Source: Mycolicibacterium porcinum (lineage in GTDB: Bacteria > Actinomycetota > Actinomycetes > Mycobacteriales > Mycobacteriaceae). Taken from it: 64,000 nucleotides of DNA. This document shows positions 35,103 to 45,735 of this stretch, in pieces. The stretch covers positions 35,761-99,760 of the forward strand of contig MVIG01000017.1 in NCBI GenBank assembly GCA_002086835.1. The letters are read 5' to 3'. Made by a program: the position numbers and the translations under genes. Under the pieces are notes generated by a model. That model had not been told where the DNA came from and did not search any database. It worked only from the letters and a program-made list of their open reading frames with translations. Numbering within the stretch: the first letter of the stretch is position 1; each line of letters begins with the position of its first letter.

Positions 35103-35624
35103 ATGGCTAATCCGACCGGTCCGATCAGAACCCTGCTGCTGATGCGCCACGCCAAGTCGGACTATCCCGACGGGGTGGCCGATCACGACCGTCCGCTGGC
35201 CGCGCGCGGCATCCGGGAGGCCGGCCTGGCCGGTGAGTGGATCCGCGCCAATCTCGCCGGGGTGGACGCCGTGCTGTGCTCGACGGCGACACGTACCCGT
35301 CAGACGTTGGAGCGCACCGGCATCGAAGCCCCCGTGCAGTACGCCGAGCGCATCTACGACGCCAGGCCGGGGACCGTGATCGACGAGATCAACGCGGTGT
35401 CGTCACGTTTCGGCACCGATCCGTCCACGGTGCTGGTCATCGGGCACGAACCGGCGATGTCCGCCGTCGCCCTCGGCCTGGCCGACGGCTCCAATTGCGC
35501 TGCGGCGGAGAGCATTTCGCTGAAGTTCCCGACCTCGGCGATCGCCGTGCTGCGGACCAGCGACCCGTGGGACCAGCTCGCGCTTGGCGGCGCGACGCTG
35601 GTGCGCTTCCACGTGCCTCGCTAG
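35103..35624 (+). CDS. SixA-like histidine phosphatase (Rv1276c-like)
   Basis: This 173-aa phosphohistidine phosphatase-type enzyme has the RHG-related motif LLLMRHAKSDYP with the catalytic His near residue 16. VDAVLCSTATRTRQT supplies the phosphate-binding Arg, and VLVIGHEPAMSAVAL the second catalytic His. SixA proteins remove phosphate from His in phosphorelays; the target here is unknown. The stop codon overlaps that of the LprC-like lipoprotein on the other strand. The position matches Rv1276c. Confidence 0.9.
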   Translation: MANPTGPIRTLLLMRHAKSDYPDGVADHDRPLAARGIREAGLAGEWIRANLAGVDAVLCSTATRTRQTLERTGIEAPVQYAERIYDARPGTVIDEINAVSSRFGTDPSTVLVIGHEPAMSAVALGLADGSNCAAAESISLKFPTSAIAVLRTSDPWDQLALGGATLVRFHVPR

Positions 35625-36169
35625 GAGTTGGTGGCCAGCGTCAGTTCCATGAGCTTGGTGGCCATGGGGCAGGCGTCGATGCCCGGCCCTTGCGGGTTCA
35701 CCCACCAACCGACCACACCGGCGGCGTCGCTGGCCACGCCGCAGGCTCCGTTGAGCCCGTTGGGCCTCATGATGATCGAGTCGACGCCGGCGATCCGGCG
35801 TTGCTCGATCGCGTACTGCAGCTTCTCGGCCGTCTGACGCTCGTTGTCCAGGCTGCCCTGCTCGTACCAGAACCGGGTGATGTCGACCAGGCCGGCCGGG
35901 TTGGCCGCCTGCCAGCGGCACACCGCACCGACGAACGTGCTCTGGATGTCCAGCGGGTCGGCACCCACCGTCTTCGCCAGGATGTCCGTGGTCAGGACGT
36001 CACATTCCTTGAGCAGGTTGGGGTAGGTCTTCTCGGACTTGTTGTTGCTCGGGCCACCACCGGAGCCCTCCTTGGCCGCGGTGCCGTCCACCGTCGTGGT
36101 GCACCCGGTCAGCGCGGCAAACACCGCCACCGCGCCCAGCAGTCCGCTGATCCCGCGTCGCGTCATCAT
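35621..36169 (-). CDS. lprC: Lipoprotein LprC-like
   Basis: This 182-aa lipoprotein starts at ATG 36169 in an ATGA overlap with the lprB stop. It has a signal peptide with lipobox AALTG-C and a DUF3558-like body with VLTTDILAKTVGADPLDIQ and CRWQAANPAGLVDITRFW, including paired Cys (near residues 62 and 86). The function is unknown. Length and tandem arrangement with LprB match Rv1275. It is anchored on the outer face of the plasma membrane. Confidence 0.88.
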   Translation of the reverse strand: MMTRRGISGLLGAVAVFAALTGCTTTVDGTAAKEGSGGGPSNNKSEKTYPNLLKECDVLTTDILAKTVGADPLDIQSTFVGAVCRWQAANPAGLVDITRFWYEQGSLDNERQTAEKLQYAIEQRRIAGVDSIIMRPNGLNGACGVASDAAGVVGWWVNPQGPGIDACPMATKLMELTLATNS

Positions 36170-36729
36170 TTGGAATTCACAATCGACTGGCGGGTCAGCT
36201 CCTTGGCGACCCCGCACGGATCGGGATAGGGCTTCTGGTCGAAGCTCACGGACCACTCGATGAAATCGTCGTCGAACTGGATACCGATCTCACACAGGTT
36301 CACGTCGCCGGCCTTGAGCGGGTTCTCCCCCACGGCGATGAAACCGCCGTGGCCTTCGATGTTGATGTCCTCCACGCTGGTCCGCGACAGCTCCTCGGTC
36401 TTGCGTTCGCGGCCGATCGGACTACCCCGGAACCAGGTGAACGAGAAGTGCGGCCCCAGGATGCTGCCGCCCTGCAGCCACTGGCAGCCCGACGAATTGG
36501 TCGCGGTGTTGACCAGCCCCTGCACCTGGGTCAACTCGGTCACCGTCTGGTCGGTCACGCCACCGCAATGCGGAAAATGCGGGCCGTGCTTACTCGCACC
36601 GCCGGCACTCGGCGTCTCGGTCTGCGGAACCTGCGGGGGTGCCGGCTCGCCGGACGAGCAGGCGGCGAACACCGGAACCATTGCCGCAGCCAACACCGCG
36701 AAGGCTCTGGCGCTGCGAGATCGTGGCAT
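36166..36729 (-). CDS. lprB: Lipoprotein LprB-like
   Basis: This 187-aa lipoprotein (DUF3558 family) has the basic N-terminus MPRSRSARAF, a hydrophobic stretch and lipobox VFAA-C. The body keeps HCGGVTDQTVTELTQVQGL and SSGCQWLQGGSILGPHFS, with Cys residues likely paired. ATG 36729 is chosen over the ORF start at 36759 because it gives a canonical signal peptide. It is coupled to lprC and is divergent from the ABC exporter genes. Length and order match Rv1274. Confidence 0.88.
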   Translation of the reverse strand: MPRSRSARAFAVLAAAMVPVFAACSSGEPAPPQVPQTETPSAGGASKHGPHFPHCGGVTDQTVTELTQVQGLVNTATNSSGCQWLQGGSILGPHFSFTWFRGSPIGRERKTEELSRTSVEDINIEGHGGFIAVGENPLKAGDVNLCEIGIQFDDDFIEWSVSFDQKPYPDPCGVAKELTRQSIVNSK

Positions 36730-36873
36730 GGCGGCCGTGCGGACAGTCACGCCATGCACTGTAGCGGCAACACCTATGCCCTATCCCGACATGCCGACTG
36801 ACCTGGTCTTTCCGCAGCATGGACACGGGGCGGCCGGACACTGACCACACGATGGGTGTGCAAGAGTAGCGAG

Positions 36874-38619
36874 ATGCTCTGGGCGCTGCTGCGACAGTAT
36901 GTGCGGCCGTACCGGCGGCTGCTCGCGGTCGTCGCGACACTTCAGGTGATCAGCACCCTGGCGTCGTTGTATCTGCCCACCGTCAACGCGGCCATCATCG
37001 ATGACGGAGTGGCCAAGGGCGACACCCAGCGGATCGTCGAATTGGGCGGTGTGATGCTGGCCGTCACCGGTCTGCAGGTGGCGTGCGCCATCGGCGCGGT
37101 GTTCTTCGGGTCGCGGGCGGCCATGGGGTTCGGTCGGGATCTGCGCTCGGCGATCTTCCACCACGTCACCACGTTCTCGGCGGAGGAGACTGCCCGGTTC
37201 GGTGCACCGTCGCTGCTGACCCGCACCACCAACGACGTCGGTCAGATCCAGCAGCTGCTGCAGATGACGGCCACCATCCTCATCACCGCGCCGATCATGT
37301 CGATCGGCGGAATCCTGATGGCGCTGCACCAGGACGCCGGGCTGTCGTGGCTGCTTCTGGTCAGCGTGCCGGTGCTGGCGCTGACAAACTTCTGGATCAT
37401 CAGGCACCTGATGCCGATCTTCCGTCGCATGCAGCGGCTGATCGACGGGATCAACCGGGTGATGCGCGATCAGCTGTCCGGGATCAGGGTGATCCGGGCC
37501 TTCGCCCGCGAACCTTTCGAACAACACCGGTTCGCCGATGCCAACGAGTCCCTGTCGGCCACCGCCGTGGAAGCCGGGCAGTGGCAGGCACTGATGCTGC
37601 CGGCCACCACGCTGGTGATCAACGTCTCCAGCGTCGCGTTGATCTGGTTCGGCGGGCTGCGCGTCGACGCCGGGCACATGCAGGTCGGCTCTCTGATCGC
37701 GTTCCTGGCCTACTTCATGCAGATCCTGATGGCAGTGCTGATGGCGACCGTGCTGGCGGTGATGTTGCCGCGCGCCTCGGTGTGCGCCGAACGCGTCACC
37801 GGTGTGCTGTCCACGAAACCGCGGATCACCAGCCCGGCCGATCCGGTCCGGCCGCCGACGCTGGCCGGCGAGATCACCTTCGACGACGCATCATTCAGCT
37901 ACCCGGGTGCCGATCGCCCGGTACTGCAGCAGATTTCGTTCACGGCCACTCGCGGGACCACGACCGCGATCGTGGGAGCCACCGGCTCGGGCAAGTCGAG
38001 CCTGCTCACGATGATCTGCCGGTTCTACGACGTCAGCTCCGGCGCGGTACGGGTCGACGGCCACGATGTCCGTGACCTCGACCTCGAACAGCTGTGGGCG
38101 GCCATCGGCCTGGTCCCCCAGCGGGGTTATCTGTTCTCCGGAACGGTCGCGGAGAACCTGCGGTACGGCGCGGCACCTGGACAGGAGCTCACCGAGGAAC
38201 AGATGTGGGAGGCGCTGCGGATCGCGGCGGCCGACGACTTCGTGGCCGCCCATCCCGACGGGCTCGACCGGCCGGTCGCCCAGGGCGGCATCAATTTTTC
38301 CGGCGGGCAGCGGCAACGGCTCGCGATCGCCCGGGCCGTGATCCGCAGGCCCGCGATCTACCTGTTCGACGACGCGTTCTCGGCACTCGACGTTCACACC
38401 GATGCCCGGGTACGTGCCGCCGTGCGCGAGGTGTCGGCCGACGCCACCGTGCTCATCGTGTCGCAACGGGTCTCGACCGTGATCGAGGCCGACCAGGTGG
38501 TCGTGGTCGAGGACGGCCGCATCGTCGGGATCGGCACCCATGAGACCCTGCTCGCCGACTGCCCCACCTACGCCGAGTTCGCCGCCTCGCAGGCCATCAC
38601 CGCGGGAGACCCACGATGA
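36874..38619 (+). CDS. ABC exporter half-transporter with degenerate ATPase site (Rv1273c-like)
   Basis: This 581-aa half-transporter has six N-terminal helices and a C-terminal ATPase. Walker A is GATGSGKSS and the signature is [14 protein letters not shown]. Walker B reads [12 protein letters not shown], where the catalytic Glu is Asp, and the switch region is IVSQRVSTV, with Gln in place of His. These changes mark the degenerate site of a heterodimeric exporter. ATG 36874 corresponds to the 582-codon length of Rv1273c; 36856 is an earlier possibility. It overlaps the partner gene by 4 nt. The substrate is unknown. Confidence 0.92.
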   Translation: MLWALLRQYVRPYRRLLAVVATLQVISTLASLYLPTVNAAIIDDGVAKGDTQRIVELGGVMLAVTGLQVACAIGAVFFGSRAAMGFGRDLRSAIFHHVTTFSAEETARFGAPSLLTRTTNDVGQIQQLLQMTATILITAPIMSIGGILMALHQDAGLSWLLLVSVPVLALTNFWIIRHLMPIFRRMQRLIDGINRVMRDQLSGIRVIRAFAREPFEQHRFADANESLSATAVEAGQWQALMLPATTLVINVSSVALIWFGGLRVDAGHMQVGSLIAFLAYFMQILMAVLMATVLAVMLPRASVCAERVTGVLSTKPRITSPADPVRPPTLAGEITFDDASFSYPGADRPVLQQISFTATRGTTTAIVGATGSGKSSLLTMICRFYDVSSGAVRVDGHDVRDLDLEQLWAAIGLVPQRGYLFSGTVAENLRYGAAPGQELTEEQMWEALRIAAADDFVAAHPDGLDRPVAQGGINFSGGQRQRLAIARAVIRRPAIYLFDDAFSALDVHTDARVRAAVREVSADATVLIVSQRVSTVIEADQVVVVEDGRIVGIGTHETLLADCPTYAEFAASQAITAGDPR

Positions 38620-40508
38620 CCGGGCCCGTCCTGCGCCGCTCCGGCACGCCCGCCGCGCCTCCCGAACGCACCCGCGACTTCCGCGGCTCGGCCCTGCGAC
38701 TGCTCAGACGACTGATGCCGCAACGCGGTCTGGCGATCTCGGTGGTGCTGCTCGGCGTGGGCGGGATCGCGATCGGAGTGATCGGTCCACGGATCCTCGG
38801 GCACGCCACCGATCTGTTGTTCAACGGCGTGATCGGACGCGAGTTGCCCGCGGGGCTGACCAAGGAACAGGCCATCGCGGCCGCGCGGGCCCGCGGCGAC
38901 ACCACCTTCGCCGACCTGTTGTCGGGGATGAACGTCGTTCCCGGCCACGGAGTGGATTTCGCCGCCGTGGCGCGCACCCTGGCCCTGGCGCTGGGCCTGT
39001 ACCTGCTTGCCGCTGCCCTGGTTTGGCTGCAGGCCAGGCTGCTCAACGTCACCGTGCAGCGCACCATGGTGGCGCTGCGGGCCGAGGTCGAGGACAAGCT
39101 GCACCGTCTTCCGCTGTCCTACTTCGATTCCCGTCAGCGCGGTGAGGTGCTCAGCCGGGTCACCAACGACATCGACAACATTCAGACCTCGGTCTCGATG
39201 ACCATCAGCCAACTGCTGACCTCTGTCCTGACCGTATTCGCGGTCCTGGTGATGATGCTGACCATCTCGCCGCTGCTGGCCCTGCTGACCGTCGTCACCG
39301 TGCCGCTGTCGCTGTGGGTGACCCGCTGGATCACGCGTCGCTCGCAACCGTTGTTCGTCGCACAATGGCGCAACACCGGCCGGATGGCGGCCCACATCGA
39401 GGAGACCTACAGCGGGTTCACGATCGTCAAGACCTTCGGGCACCGGGAAGCCGCGCAGCGGCGCTTCGATGAGCTCAATGACGACGTCTACCGGTCGAGC
39501 ATCGGGGCACAGTTCTTCTCGGGCCTGGTCGGCCCGTCGACCATGTTCATCGGCAATCTCAGCTACGTGGCGGTCGCCGTGGTCGGCGGTCTGCAGGTGG
39601 CCGGCGGGCAGATCACCCTGGGCGGCATCCAGGCGTTCATCCAGTACGTGCGTCAGTTCAACCAGCCGCTGGGCCAGGTGGCCGGGATGTACAACACGCT
39701 TCAGTCCGGAATCGCCAGTGCCGAACGCGTTTTCGACCTGCTCGACGCCGAGGAACAGTCACCCGACCCGGATCCCCCGCTGCGGATCCACACCGGCCGC
39801 GTCGAATTCGACCGCGTGAACTTCGGTTACCTCCCCGACACCCCGGTGATCGAAGACCTGTCACTGGTCGCCGAGGCGGGCAGCACCGTGGCGATCGTCG
39901 GCCCCACCGGCGCGGGCAAGACAACATGTGTGAACCTGCTGATGCGGTTCTATGACGTCGACTCCGGCCGGATCCTGATCGACGGTGTGGACATCTCGAC
40001 GGTGAGCCGGCAGTCGCTGCGGTCCTCGATCGGCATGGTGCTGCAGGACACCTGGCTCTTCGGCGGCACCATCTACGACAACATCGCCTACGGCCGCCCG
40101 GAGGCCTCCGAGGACGAGGTGATCGAGGCGGCCAGGGCGGCCCATGTCGACCGGTTCGTGCACACCCTGCCCGACGGGTACGCCACCCGGGTCGATGACG
40201 ACGGCGGCGCCATCAGTGCGGGCGAGAAGCAGCTCATCACGATCGCGCGCGCGGTATTGGCACGACCGCGGGTGCTGGTTCTCGACGAAGCCACCAGCGC
40301 GGTCGATACCCGCACCGAACTGCTGATCCAGCAGGCGATGGCCGAACTACGCCGGGACCGGACGAGTTTCATCATCGCCCACCGGCTTTCGACGATCCGC
40401 GATGCGGACCTGATCCTGGTGATGGACGCCGGCCGCATCATCGAACGCGGTACCCACGAGGAGCTGATGTCGCGGCACGGCCGGTACTGGGAAATGACCC
40501 AGGTCTAG
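38616..40508 (+). CDS. ABC exporter half-transporter with canonical ATPase site (Rv1272c-like)
   Basis: This 630-aa half-transporter has an extended N-terminus and six helices with a large insert (about residues 65-110). Its ATPase has Walker [10 protein letters not shown], canonical Walker [13 protein letters not shown] and the switch His in IIAHRLSTI. Its signature is atypical: [14 protein letters not shown] instead of LSGGQ. It therefore complements the upstream partner, one competent and one degenerate site per dimer. It likely exports a lipid or drug-like substrate. The stop codon overlaps that of the gene on the opposite strand. Confidence 0.92.
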   Translation: MTGPVLRRSGTPAAPPERTRDFRGSALRLLRRLMPQRGLAISVVLLGVGGIAIGVIGPRILGHATDLLFNGVIGRELPAGLTKEQAIAAARARGDTTFADLLSGMNVVPGHGVDFAAVARTLALALGLYLLAAALVWLQARLLNVTVQRTMVALRAEVEDKLHRLPLSYFDSRQRGEVLSRVTNDIDNIQTSVSMTISQLLTSVLTVFAVLVMMLTISPLLALLTVVTVPLSLWVTRWITRRSQPLFVAQWRNTGRMAAHIEETYSGFTIVKTFGHREAAQRRFDELNDDVYRSSIGAQFFSGLVGPSTMFIGNLSYVAVAVVGGLQVAGGQITLGGIQAFIQYVRQFNQPLGQVAGMYNTLQSGIASAERVFDLLDAEEQSPDPDPPLRIHTGRVEFDRVNFGYLPDTPVIEDLSLVAEAGSTVAIVGPTGAGKTTCVNLLMRFYDVDSGRILIDGVDISTVSRQSLRSSIGMVLQDTWLFGGTIYDNIAYGRPEASEDEVIEAARAAHVDRFVHTLPDGYATRVDDDGGAISAGEKQLITIARAVLARPRVLVLDEATSAVDTRTELLIQQAMAELRRDRTSFIIAHRLSTIRDADLILVMDAGRIIERGTHEELMSRHGRYWEMTQV

Positions 40509-41035
40509 GCGCCGGGACCTTCGGCCCGCAGATCGTCGACTGTCTTCATGGCCTCGCGCAGCTTGCCCAGCCACTCCTCGGTGTGCTGGCCGACCAGGCG
40601 CACCGACCAGGCCAGCGCGTCGGAACGGGAGCGCGCCACACCCGCGTCGACCAAAGTGTCGAGCACCTGCCGTTCGGGCTGCTTGAGCCGGGTCATCACC
40701 GGTACGGCGATGTGGGTGAACAGGATTCGCTCGGTGCTGCCTTCGCCCACATTCACCTCGACGCCCCAGGACACCTTGCGGTCGAAGCGGCCCTGCGCCT
40801 CGTCTGCGATACGCATGCGCTCGCTCCGCGTCTCCTCCCGGAACCGGGCGGCCCGCCCGGAGGCCCTGGCCGCGGTCTCCTCGTCGGAACTGTCGGGAAG
40901 CCGGCCGATGACGGTGATCTCTTCACGGTCGACGATCACCGTCGGATCGCCGGTGAACCAGGTGTCGGGCAATCGGCCCGCGAACCATTCGGCGGCCTCG
41001 TCAGCGGACCGGCGATGGTGTTGATGTTTGTTCAT
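40505..41035 (-). CDS. Conserved hypothetical with C-terminal CopG-like region
   Basis: This 176-aa protein is of no characterised family that I recognise, though close relatives are widespread in actinobacteria as far as I recall. The N-terminal half has [18 protein letters not shown], and a highly charged middle follows. The C-terminal segment [20 protein letters not shown] has the helix pattern of ribbon-helix-helix proteins. It may bind DNA, or it may be a folded adaptor. Tandem 8-bp repeats cover its start codon and upstream sequence, and no Shine-Dalgarno is visible. Confidence 0.75.
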   Translation of the reverse strand: MNKHQHHRRSADEAAEWFAGRLPDTWFTGDPTVIVDREEITVIGRLPDSSDEETAARASGRAARFREETRSERMRIADEAQGRFDRKVSWGVEVNVGEGSTERILFTHIAVPVMTRLKQPERQVLDTLVDAGVARSRSDALAWSVRLVGQHTEEWLGKLREAMKTVDDLRAEGPGA

Positions 41036-41048
41036 GATTACATGATTA
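41033..41048. repeat. Tandem 8-bp repeat at the CopG-like gene start
   Basis: CATGATTA occurs twice head-to-tail (41033-41040 and 41041-41048). A third related TGTAAC motif follows nearby on the minus strand. The first unit contains the start codon of the gene at 40505-41035. The repeat may be an operator or part of a leaderless promoter. Confidence 0.45.
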
Positions 41049-41113
41049 CACCGTTACATCGCTGATGGGACGGCGTTCACCACCGGCGAACGTCGATTTT
41101 CACGGCCGCGCGG

Positions 41114-41317
41114 TCAGTTGCGCTTGAGCAGCAGTGCAGCCCCGCCGGCCAGCACCAGAGCGACCAGCAGCAGGCCGGCCCAGCCCGGACCAGCGATCCA
41201 CCACACGGCGCCCAGCACGATGATCGCCGGCGACACCGCGAACAGCACCATGCCGGGGTGCTGCTTGAGGACCGCGAGCGCACCCTGGGCACGGAGCGGG
41301 TCGATTTCCTTTGCCAT
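41114..41317 (-). CDS. Small two-helix membrane protein
   Basis: This 67-aa product starts at ATG 41317 with a short charged N-terminus (MAKEIDPLRAQGALAVLKQH). Two hydrophobic segments follow (about residues 22-40 and 44-61), and the C-terminus is LLKRN. No function is recognisable. It lies between the CopG-like gene and a zinc-type dehydrogenase, all on the minus strand. Confidence 0.6.
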   Translation of the reverse strand: MAKEIDPLRAQGALAVLKQHPGMVLFAVSPAIIVLGAVWWIAGPGWAGLLLVALVLAGGAALLLKRN

Positions 41318-41344
41318 GGCACCAGAATGCCAGCTGACCACCAG

Positions 41345-42373
41345 TCAGGTGGGCAGCAGCAGAATCTTGCAGTGCTTGTCGGGCTGCCGGAGTTCCTCGA
41401 AGGCCTCGGTGGCCGCGTCCAGCGGCAGCGTCGCCGTCACCAACGGCGCCACGTCCACCGTGCCGCCGGCGATCCAGTCCAGGGCCCTGGCGAACTCGTC
41501 AGGACGATAGGCGAACACAAAACGGATCGACAGTTCCTTGGTGGTGCCGACCATCGGCGTGATGGTGTCCGGCTGCATACACACCCCGACCACCACAATC
41601 CGGGTGTGCGGCGGCACTGAATCCATCACGGTCGCGAGAATGCCTGGCACTCCGACACATTCGAATACCACAGTATTGGCCCGTCGCGGCGAATCCATCA
41701 GCGGAGACATGGGTACCGGGGCTCCGGCCAGCTCGGCCCAACTCTGATACGGGCTGCTCACCGCCGGATCGACGACCACATCGGCACCGATCTGCTCAGC
41801 CAGCGCACGGCGGCTCGGCGAGAAATCTGCCGCGACGACGGGACCCACCCCCGCCGCCTTGAGGCACGCGATGACCGACAGCCCCACCGGACCACATCCG
41901 ACGACGAGGACCGCGTCGCCGGGCTGCAGGTCGGCCGCGGCAACGGCATGCACTCCCACCGCCAACGGCTCGGTGAACGCCGCGTAACGCAATGGGACAT
42001 CACCGGATACCGGGAGCAACCGTCTCTCCTGCAGAACCAGACGTTCGGCCAGCCCGCCCGTCACCGCCGGCGAAAGCCCCACCAACTGCGGCCCGTCACC
42101 CGTGTCCAGATAGGGAACTGAGGTGACCGGCATCCCGAGCGGAATCGTTCGTTCGGTATCGGGACCGTAGTCGAGCAGTTCGCCGACGAACTCGTGCCCG
42201 AGCACGATCGCAGGCAGCAGATCGGGCATCGCGGCCTGCGCCTCGACGAGGTGCAGATCCGAACCGCAGATCCCGCACGCCAGCGGGGCGACGAGCACCT
42301 GCCCGGGGCCTGGCACCGGCTCTGCGACTTCACCGACACTCACCGAACCACGCTGCGTGACAACGGCTTTCAT
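41345..42373 (-). CDS. Zinc-dependent MDR-superfamily alcohol dehydrogenase
   Basis: This 342-aa medium-chain dehydrogenase has catalytic zinc ligands in ACGICGSDLH and LGHEFVGEL, and a Rossmann fold with VLVVGCGPVGLSVIACL near residue 165. The structural zinc Cys cluster of classical alcohol dehydrogenases is absent. The substrate is unknown; sugar or secondary alcohol oxidation is possible. It is divergent from the AIM24 gene, with 89 nt between starts. Confidence 0.86.
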   Translation of the reverse strand: MKAVVTQRGSVSVGEVAEPVPGPGQVLVAPLACGICGSDLHLVEAQAAMPDLLPAIVLGHEFVGELLDYGPDTERTIPLGMPVTSVPYLDTGDGPQLVGLSPAVTGGLAERLVLQERRLLPVSGDVPLRYAAFTEPLAVGVHAVAAADLQPGDAVLVVGCGPVGLSVIACLKAAGVGPVVAADFSPSRRALAEQIGADVVVDPAVSSPYQSWAELAGAPVPMSPLMDSPRRANTVVFECVGVPGILATVMDSVPPHTRIVVVGVCMQPDTITPMVGTTKELSIRFVFAYRPDEFARALDWIAGGTVDVAPLVTATLPLDAATEAFEELRQPDKHCKILLLPT

Positions 42374-42462
42374 ACGCCACCGAACCTCTCGCCGAACAAC
42401 CGAATCAGGCTACCGTAATCTTTACCGTACTTTCCGAAATCCGTCACTTGTAGCCTGAGGGC

Positions 42463-43335
42463 ATGACTGTGAACGGATCTTGGCAACCCGGCTGGCTACC
42501 CGACCCGGATGGCCGCTACGAGTACCGGTGGTGGGACGGGCAATCCTGGACCGATCAGGTCTCGCATCAGGGGCAGCCCGGGCGGGCGCCACTCGCCAAT
42601 CCCCCGCAGCAGGCCCAATCTCAACCTCAGCGACCGGAAGCCCCCGCCCAACCCACGGGTGACGGATTCGCCGGAATCAGCGGAGAGCTCGTCGACGGTC
42701 GGTTCAGCGAGAAAGAGGCGACACCGATCGCCAATCAGAACAAGAAGATGCTGCGGGTGCGCCTCGGCGAACCGTTCATGGCCCGGCAGGGTTCGATGGT
42801 CGCCTACCAGGGCAACGTCGACTTCGCCTTCGAAGGCGGTGGCGCCTCCAAGTTCATCAAGAAGGCCCTGACCGGCGAGGGCCTGCCGCTCATGCGCTGC
42901 CAGGGGCAGGGCGACGTGTTCCTGGCCGACCAGGGTTTCGACGTCCACCTGCTGCAGCTGTCCGACTCGGGCCTGTCGGTCAGCGGCAAGAACGTCCTGG
43001 CCTTCTCGTCGAGCCTGAACTGGAACATCGAACGGGTCCGCGGCGGCAGCATCGCCACCGGCGGCCTGTTCAACACCACGCTGCGCGGTACCGGATGGGT
43101 GGCGCTGACCACCGATGGACCGCCGGTGGTGCTCGACGCCTCCGAGGCCCCGACCTTCGCCGACACCAATGCGGTGGTGGCGTGGTCGGCACACCTGCAG
43201 ACTCAGCTCAAGACCAGCTTCAAGGCCGGCGCGCTGATCGGGCGGGGCTCCGGCGAAGCGCTTCAGGTCGCGTTCCACGGCAACGGCTTCGTGATCGTCC
43301 AGCCCTCGGAGGGGGTCACGGTTCCGATGCAGTGA
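42463..43335 (+). CDS. AIM24-family protein with N-terminal DUF2510 domain
   Basis: This 290-aa protein opens with the DUF2510 motif WQPGWLPDPDGRYEYRWWDG and QSWTD. A Pro/Gln-rich linker (about residues 40-65) leads into an AIM24 beta-sandwich with KFIKKALTGEGLPLMRCQGQ and VFLADQGFDVHLLQL. AIM24 relatives are of unknown function in bacteria and mitochondrial in yeast. DUF2510 is common at the N-terminus of actinobacterial membrane-associated proteins. The gene converges with the MFS gene, overlapping by 20 nt. Confidence 0.86.
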   Translation: MTVNGSWQPGWLPDPDGRYEYRWWDGQSWTDQVSHQGQPGRAPLANPPQQAQSQPQRPEAPAQPTGDGFAGISGELVDGRFSEKEATPIANQNKKMLRVRLGEPFMARQGSMVAYQGNVDFAFEGGGASKFIKKALTGEGLPLMRCQGQGDVFLADQGFDVHLLQLSDSGLSVSGKNVLAFSSSLNWNIERVRGGSIATGGLFNTTLRGTGWVALTTDGPPVVLDASEAPTFADTNAVVAWSAHLQTQLKTSFKAGALIGRGSGEALQVAFHGNGFVIVQPSEGVTVPMQ

Positions 43336-44578
43336 GCGGCGCGGCCGGCGCCAGCTTCCCGCCGTCCCGAGTCAGCAGGTAGAGCGCCGCCGCGGACACC
43401 AGCCCGATTGCGGTGAGGCCCAGCCACACCAATTCGGCCAGGCCCGCGGCGCGCGCCGCACCGATCAGCGAACCGGTCGCCACATTGCCCAGCAGGATCC
43501 CCACCCCGACAACGGTGTTGTAGAAGCCGTAATGGGTGGCCACCAGCCGATCGCCCGAAAGTGCCACGACGGTGTCCATCTCGAATGGGAACACCGCCGC
43601 CGAGCCGAGCGCCAGCAGCGCCGACGAGACCAGCAGCGCGGCCACAGCGGCCGCGGTCCCGAACCGGTCACCGTCGGGCACCACGGCCATCGGGGCGAAG
43701 GCCGCCGCCAGCACCAGCAGACCGACCACCAGGCTGCGACGCGGACCCCAGCGGTCACCGAACCACCGCGTGATCCGCAACTGACCGCCCACCGCGATCA
43801 GACCGGACACCACGAACACGGCTGCCACCAGTGCTGTTTCGTTGCCCGGACGCAGCACAGCAGCCTGCAGCGGCAGGGCCAGATACACCTGGAACGACAG
43901 CACGTACGAGCCGATCATCGCCACCGCGAACAACAGGAACCCGCGGTTGGCGACGACGCTGCGCCAGTCCTCGAGCACCGAACTCCGCTGCGTCACGGGC
44001 TCCGCGCGGTGCCGCGGCAGGGCGAACAGCTGGGCCACGGTCAGCACCGCGAAGACTCCGGCCGCCGCGGCGGCCGTCACCCGGAAGTCGAATGCCAGCA
44101 ACGCCATTCCCGCCAGCGGGCCGAGCAGGATCCCGGCCTGGTAGAAGACGTTGAACGTGGCGAACGCCTCGACCCTCCGGTCACCGGCATCGGCGGCCAG
44201 ATAGGCCCGGACCGCCGGGTTGAACAGCGCCCCGGCGAAACCTGTTGCCGCCGAGGCGATCAACATGGCGGGCAGCGAGTCCGCGACGACGAGCAGGCCG
44301 AACCCCGCGGTGCGCAGCAGACATCCGGCCACGATCAGCGGCTTGTAGCCCAGCCGGTCGGCCAGGGTGCCGCCGACGATGAACATGCCCTGCTGCGAGA
44401 AGTTGCGCACCCCCAGTACCAGGCCGACCGCCCACGCCGCCAGACCGAGCGGGCCGGCGAGATAGCCGGCCAGGTACGGCATCAGCATGTAGAAGCCGAG
44501 ATTTATGCCGAACTGGTTGATCATCAACAGCCGACTGGGCAGGTCGAAACTGCGGAACTGTGTGACGAGCCCGCTCAT
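43316..44578 (-). CDS. MFS transporter, 12-helix
   Basis: This 420-aa transporter has the N-terminal helix [20 protein letters not shown], motif [18 protein letters not shown] between helices 2 and 3, and a second-half equivalent [22 protein letters not shown] 44578 overlaps the stop of the Cds1-like gene by 4 nt, so the transporter is coupled to a cysteine enzyme. Export of cysteine or a derived thiol is a reasonable guess but unproven. It converges with and overlaps the AIM24 gene. Confidence 0.87.
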   Translation of the reverse strand: MSGLVTQFRSFDLPSRLLMINQFGINLGFYMLMPYLAGYLAGPLGLAAWAVGLVLGVRNFSQQGMFIVGGTLADRLGYKPLIVAGCLLRTAGFGLLVVADSLPAMLIASAATGFAGALFNPAVRAYLAADAGDRRVEAFATFNVFYQAGILLGPLAGMALLAFDFRVTAAAAAGVFAVLTVAQLFALPRHRAEPVTQRSSVLEDWRSVVANRGFLLFAVAMIGSYVLSFQVYLALPLQAAVLRPGNETALVAAVFVVSGLIAVGGQLRITRWFGDRWGPRRSLVVGLLVLAAAFAPMAVVPDGDRFGTAAAVAALLVSSALLALGSAAVFPFEMDTVVALSGDRLVATHYGFYNTVVGVGILLGNVATGSLIGAARAAGLAELVWLGLTAIGLVSAAALYLLTRDGGKLAPAAPLTASEP

Positions 44579-45663
44579 CCGGCGACCGCCATCGGATCGG
44601 CGACGGTCTCGCACCGGGTCCAGGATTGCACCACGCGGTCGGTTGGCTTGGCGATCGTCTCCGGTTCGTCGGCGGGATGGTGATCGAGCAGCCCGAGCTC
44701 ACGGCAGTAGTCGTCGTTGTACACCGTGTCGAAATATCGCTGCGGCCCATCGGGGAACACCGCGGCGATCGTGGTGCCCTGCGGTTGGTTTCGGGCTGCC
44801 CAACCGGCGACCAGACCCACCGCGCCGACGCTCCAGCCACCGCTCGCGTAGTACGTCGAGGCCAGTGTCCGGGCGGCCCACACCGCGTCGGCCGGCGCGA
44901 CCCAGTGCACCTCGTCGAAGGCTCCGTAATCGACGTTGCGTGGGTAGATGCTCGAGCCAAGACCTCTCATCACACGGGTGGCGGCAGGCTGGCCGAAGAT
45001 CGTCGAACCGATCGTGTCGACCCCGATCAAGCGCATATTCGGGTTGAACTCCCGCAGCACCCGCGCCACCCCGGCCGAATGCCCGCCGGTGCCCACCGAG
45101 CAGACCAGCACGTCGACATGGCCGATCTGGGCATTGAGCTCCAACGCCAGCGGCCGGTAGGCCTCGACGTTGTCCGGGTTGTTGTACTGGTCGGGATACC
45201 AGGAGGTTTCGTCGGCCGCGAGCAGTTCGGCCACCCGGTCGCGCCGGGCCTGCTGCCAGCCTCCGGTGGGATGCGGTTCGGTGACCGTCGAAACCTCGGC
45301 ACCATAGGCGACCAACATTCGCTCCATGATGGGTTCCAGGCCGGGATCGGTCACCAGGGTCACCGGATGGTGATACATCGTTCCCGCGAACGCGAGGCCC
45401 AGCCCCAAAGTGCCACTGGTCGATTCGATGATGCGGCCACCGGGTTTCAGATCACCTCGGGCCCGGGCCTGCTCCACCATGTGCATGGCGGGCCGATCCT
45501 TCATCCCGCCGGGGTTGAAGCCTTCGAGTTTCGCCCAGAATCCGCGCCCGGCATCGGCGAACGGAGTGGACACCCACAGCGTGGGAGTGTGGCCGACCAT
45601 GGTGTTGGGCCCACGGTTTCGGCGCAGTACGTGGAATGAACGGGTGGACAGGGCATGGTTCAT
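44575..45663 (-). CDS. PLP-dependent cysteine synthase/desulfhydrase (Cds1-like)
   Basis: This 362-aa beta-family PLP enzyme has the Schiff-base Lys in [15 protein letters not shown], the substrate loop [12 protein letters not shown] and the phosphate loop [15 protein letters not shown]. It resembles the actinobacterial Cds1/Rv3684 group, reported to release H2S from cysteine, more than CysK or CysM. Cysteine synthesis cannot be excluded. It lies 72 nt downstream of the copper operon and may be read with it. The linked MFS gene overlaps its stop. Confidence 0.83.
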   Translation of the reverse strand: MNHALSTRSFHVLRRNRGPNTMVGHTPTLWVSTPFADAGRGFWAKLEGFNPGGMKDRPAMHMVEQARARGDLKPGGRIIESTSGTLGLGLAFAGTMYHHPVTLVTDPGLEPIMERMLVAYGAEVSTVTEPHPTGGWQQARRDRVAELLAADETSWYPDQYNNPDNVEAYRPLALELNAQIGHVDVLVCSVGTGGHSAGVARVLREFNPNMRLIGVDTIGSTIFGQPAATRVMRGLGSSIYPRNVDYGAFDEVHWVAPADAVWAARTLASTYYASGGWSVGAVGLVAGWAARNQPQGTTIAAVFPDGPQRYFDTVYNDDYCRELGLLDHHPADEPETIAKPTDRVVQSWTRCETVADPMAVAG

Positions 45664-45735
45664 GGATTTGTCGTTTCTGTATCCGGCGCGACAGAGCGCG
45701 GCAATTGATCTGGACTGCGTTGGAGCGCAGACAGA

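Noticed and set aside
34973-35155. Longer N-terminus for the SbcD-like protein
   Set aside because: The family begins at MRFLHTADWQLG, and the extension would run into the start of the divergent SixA-like gene.
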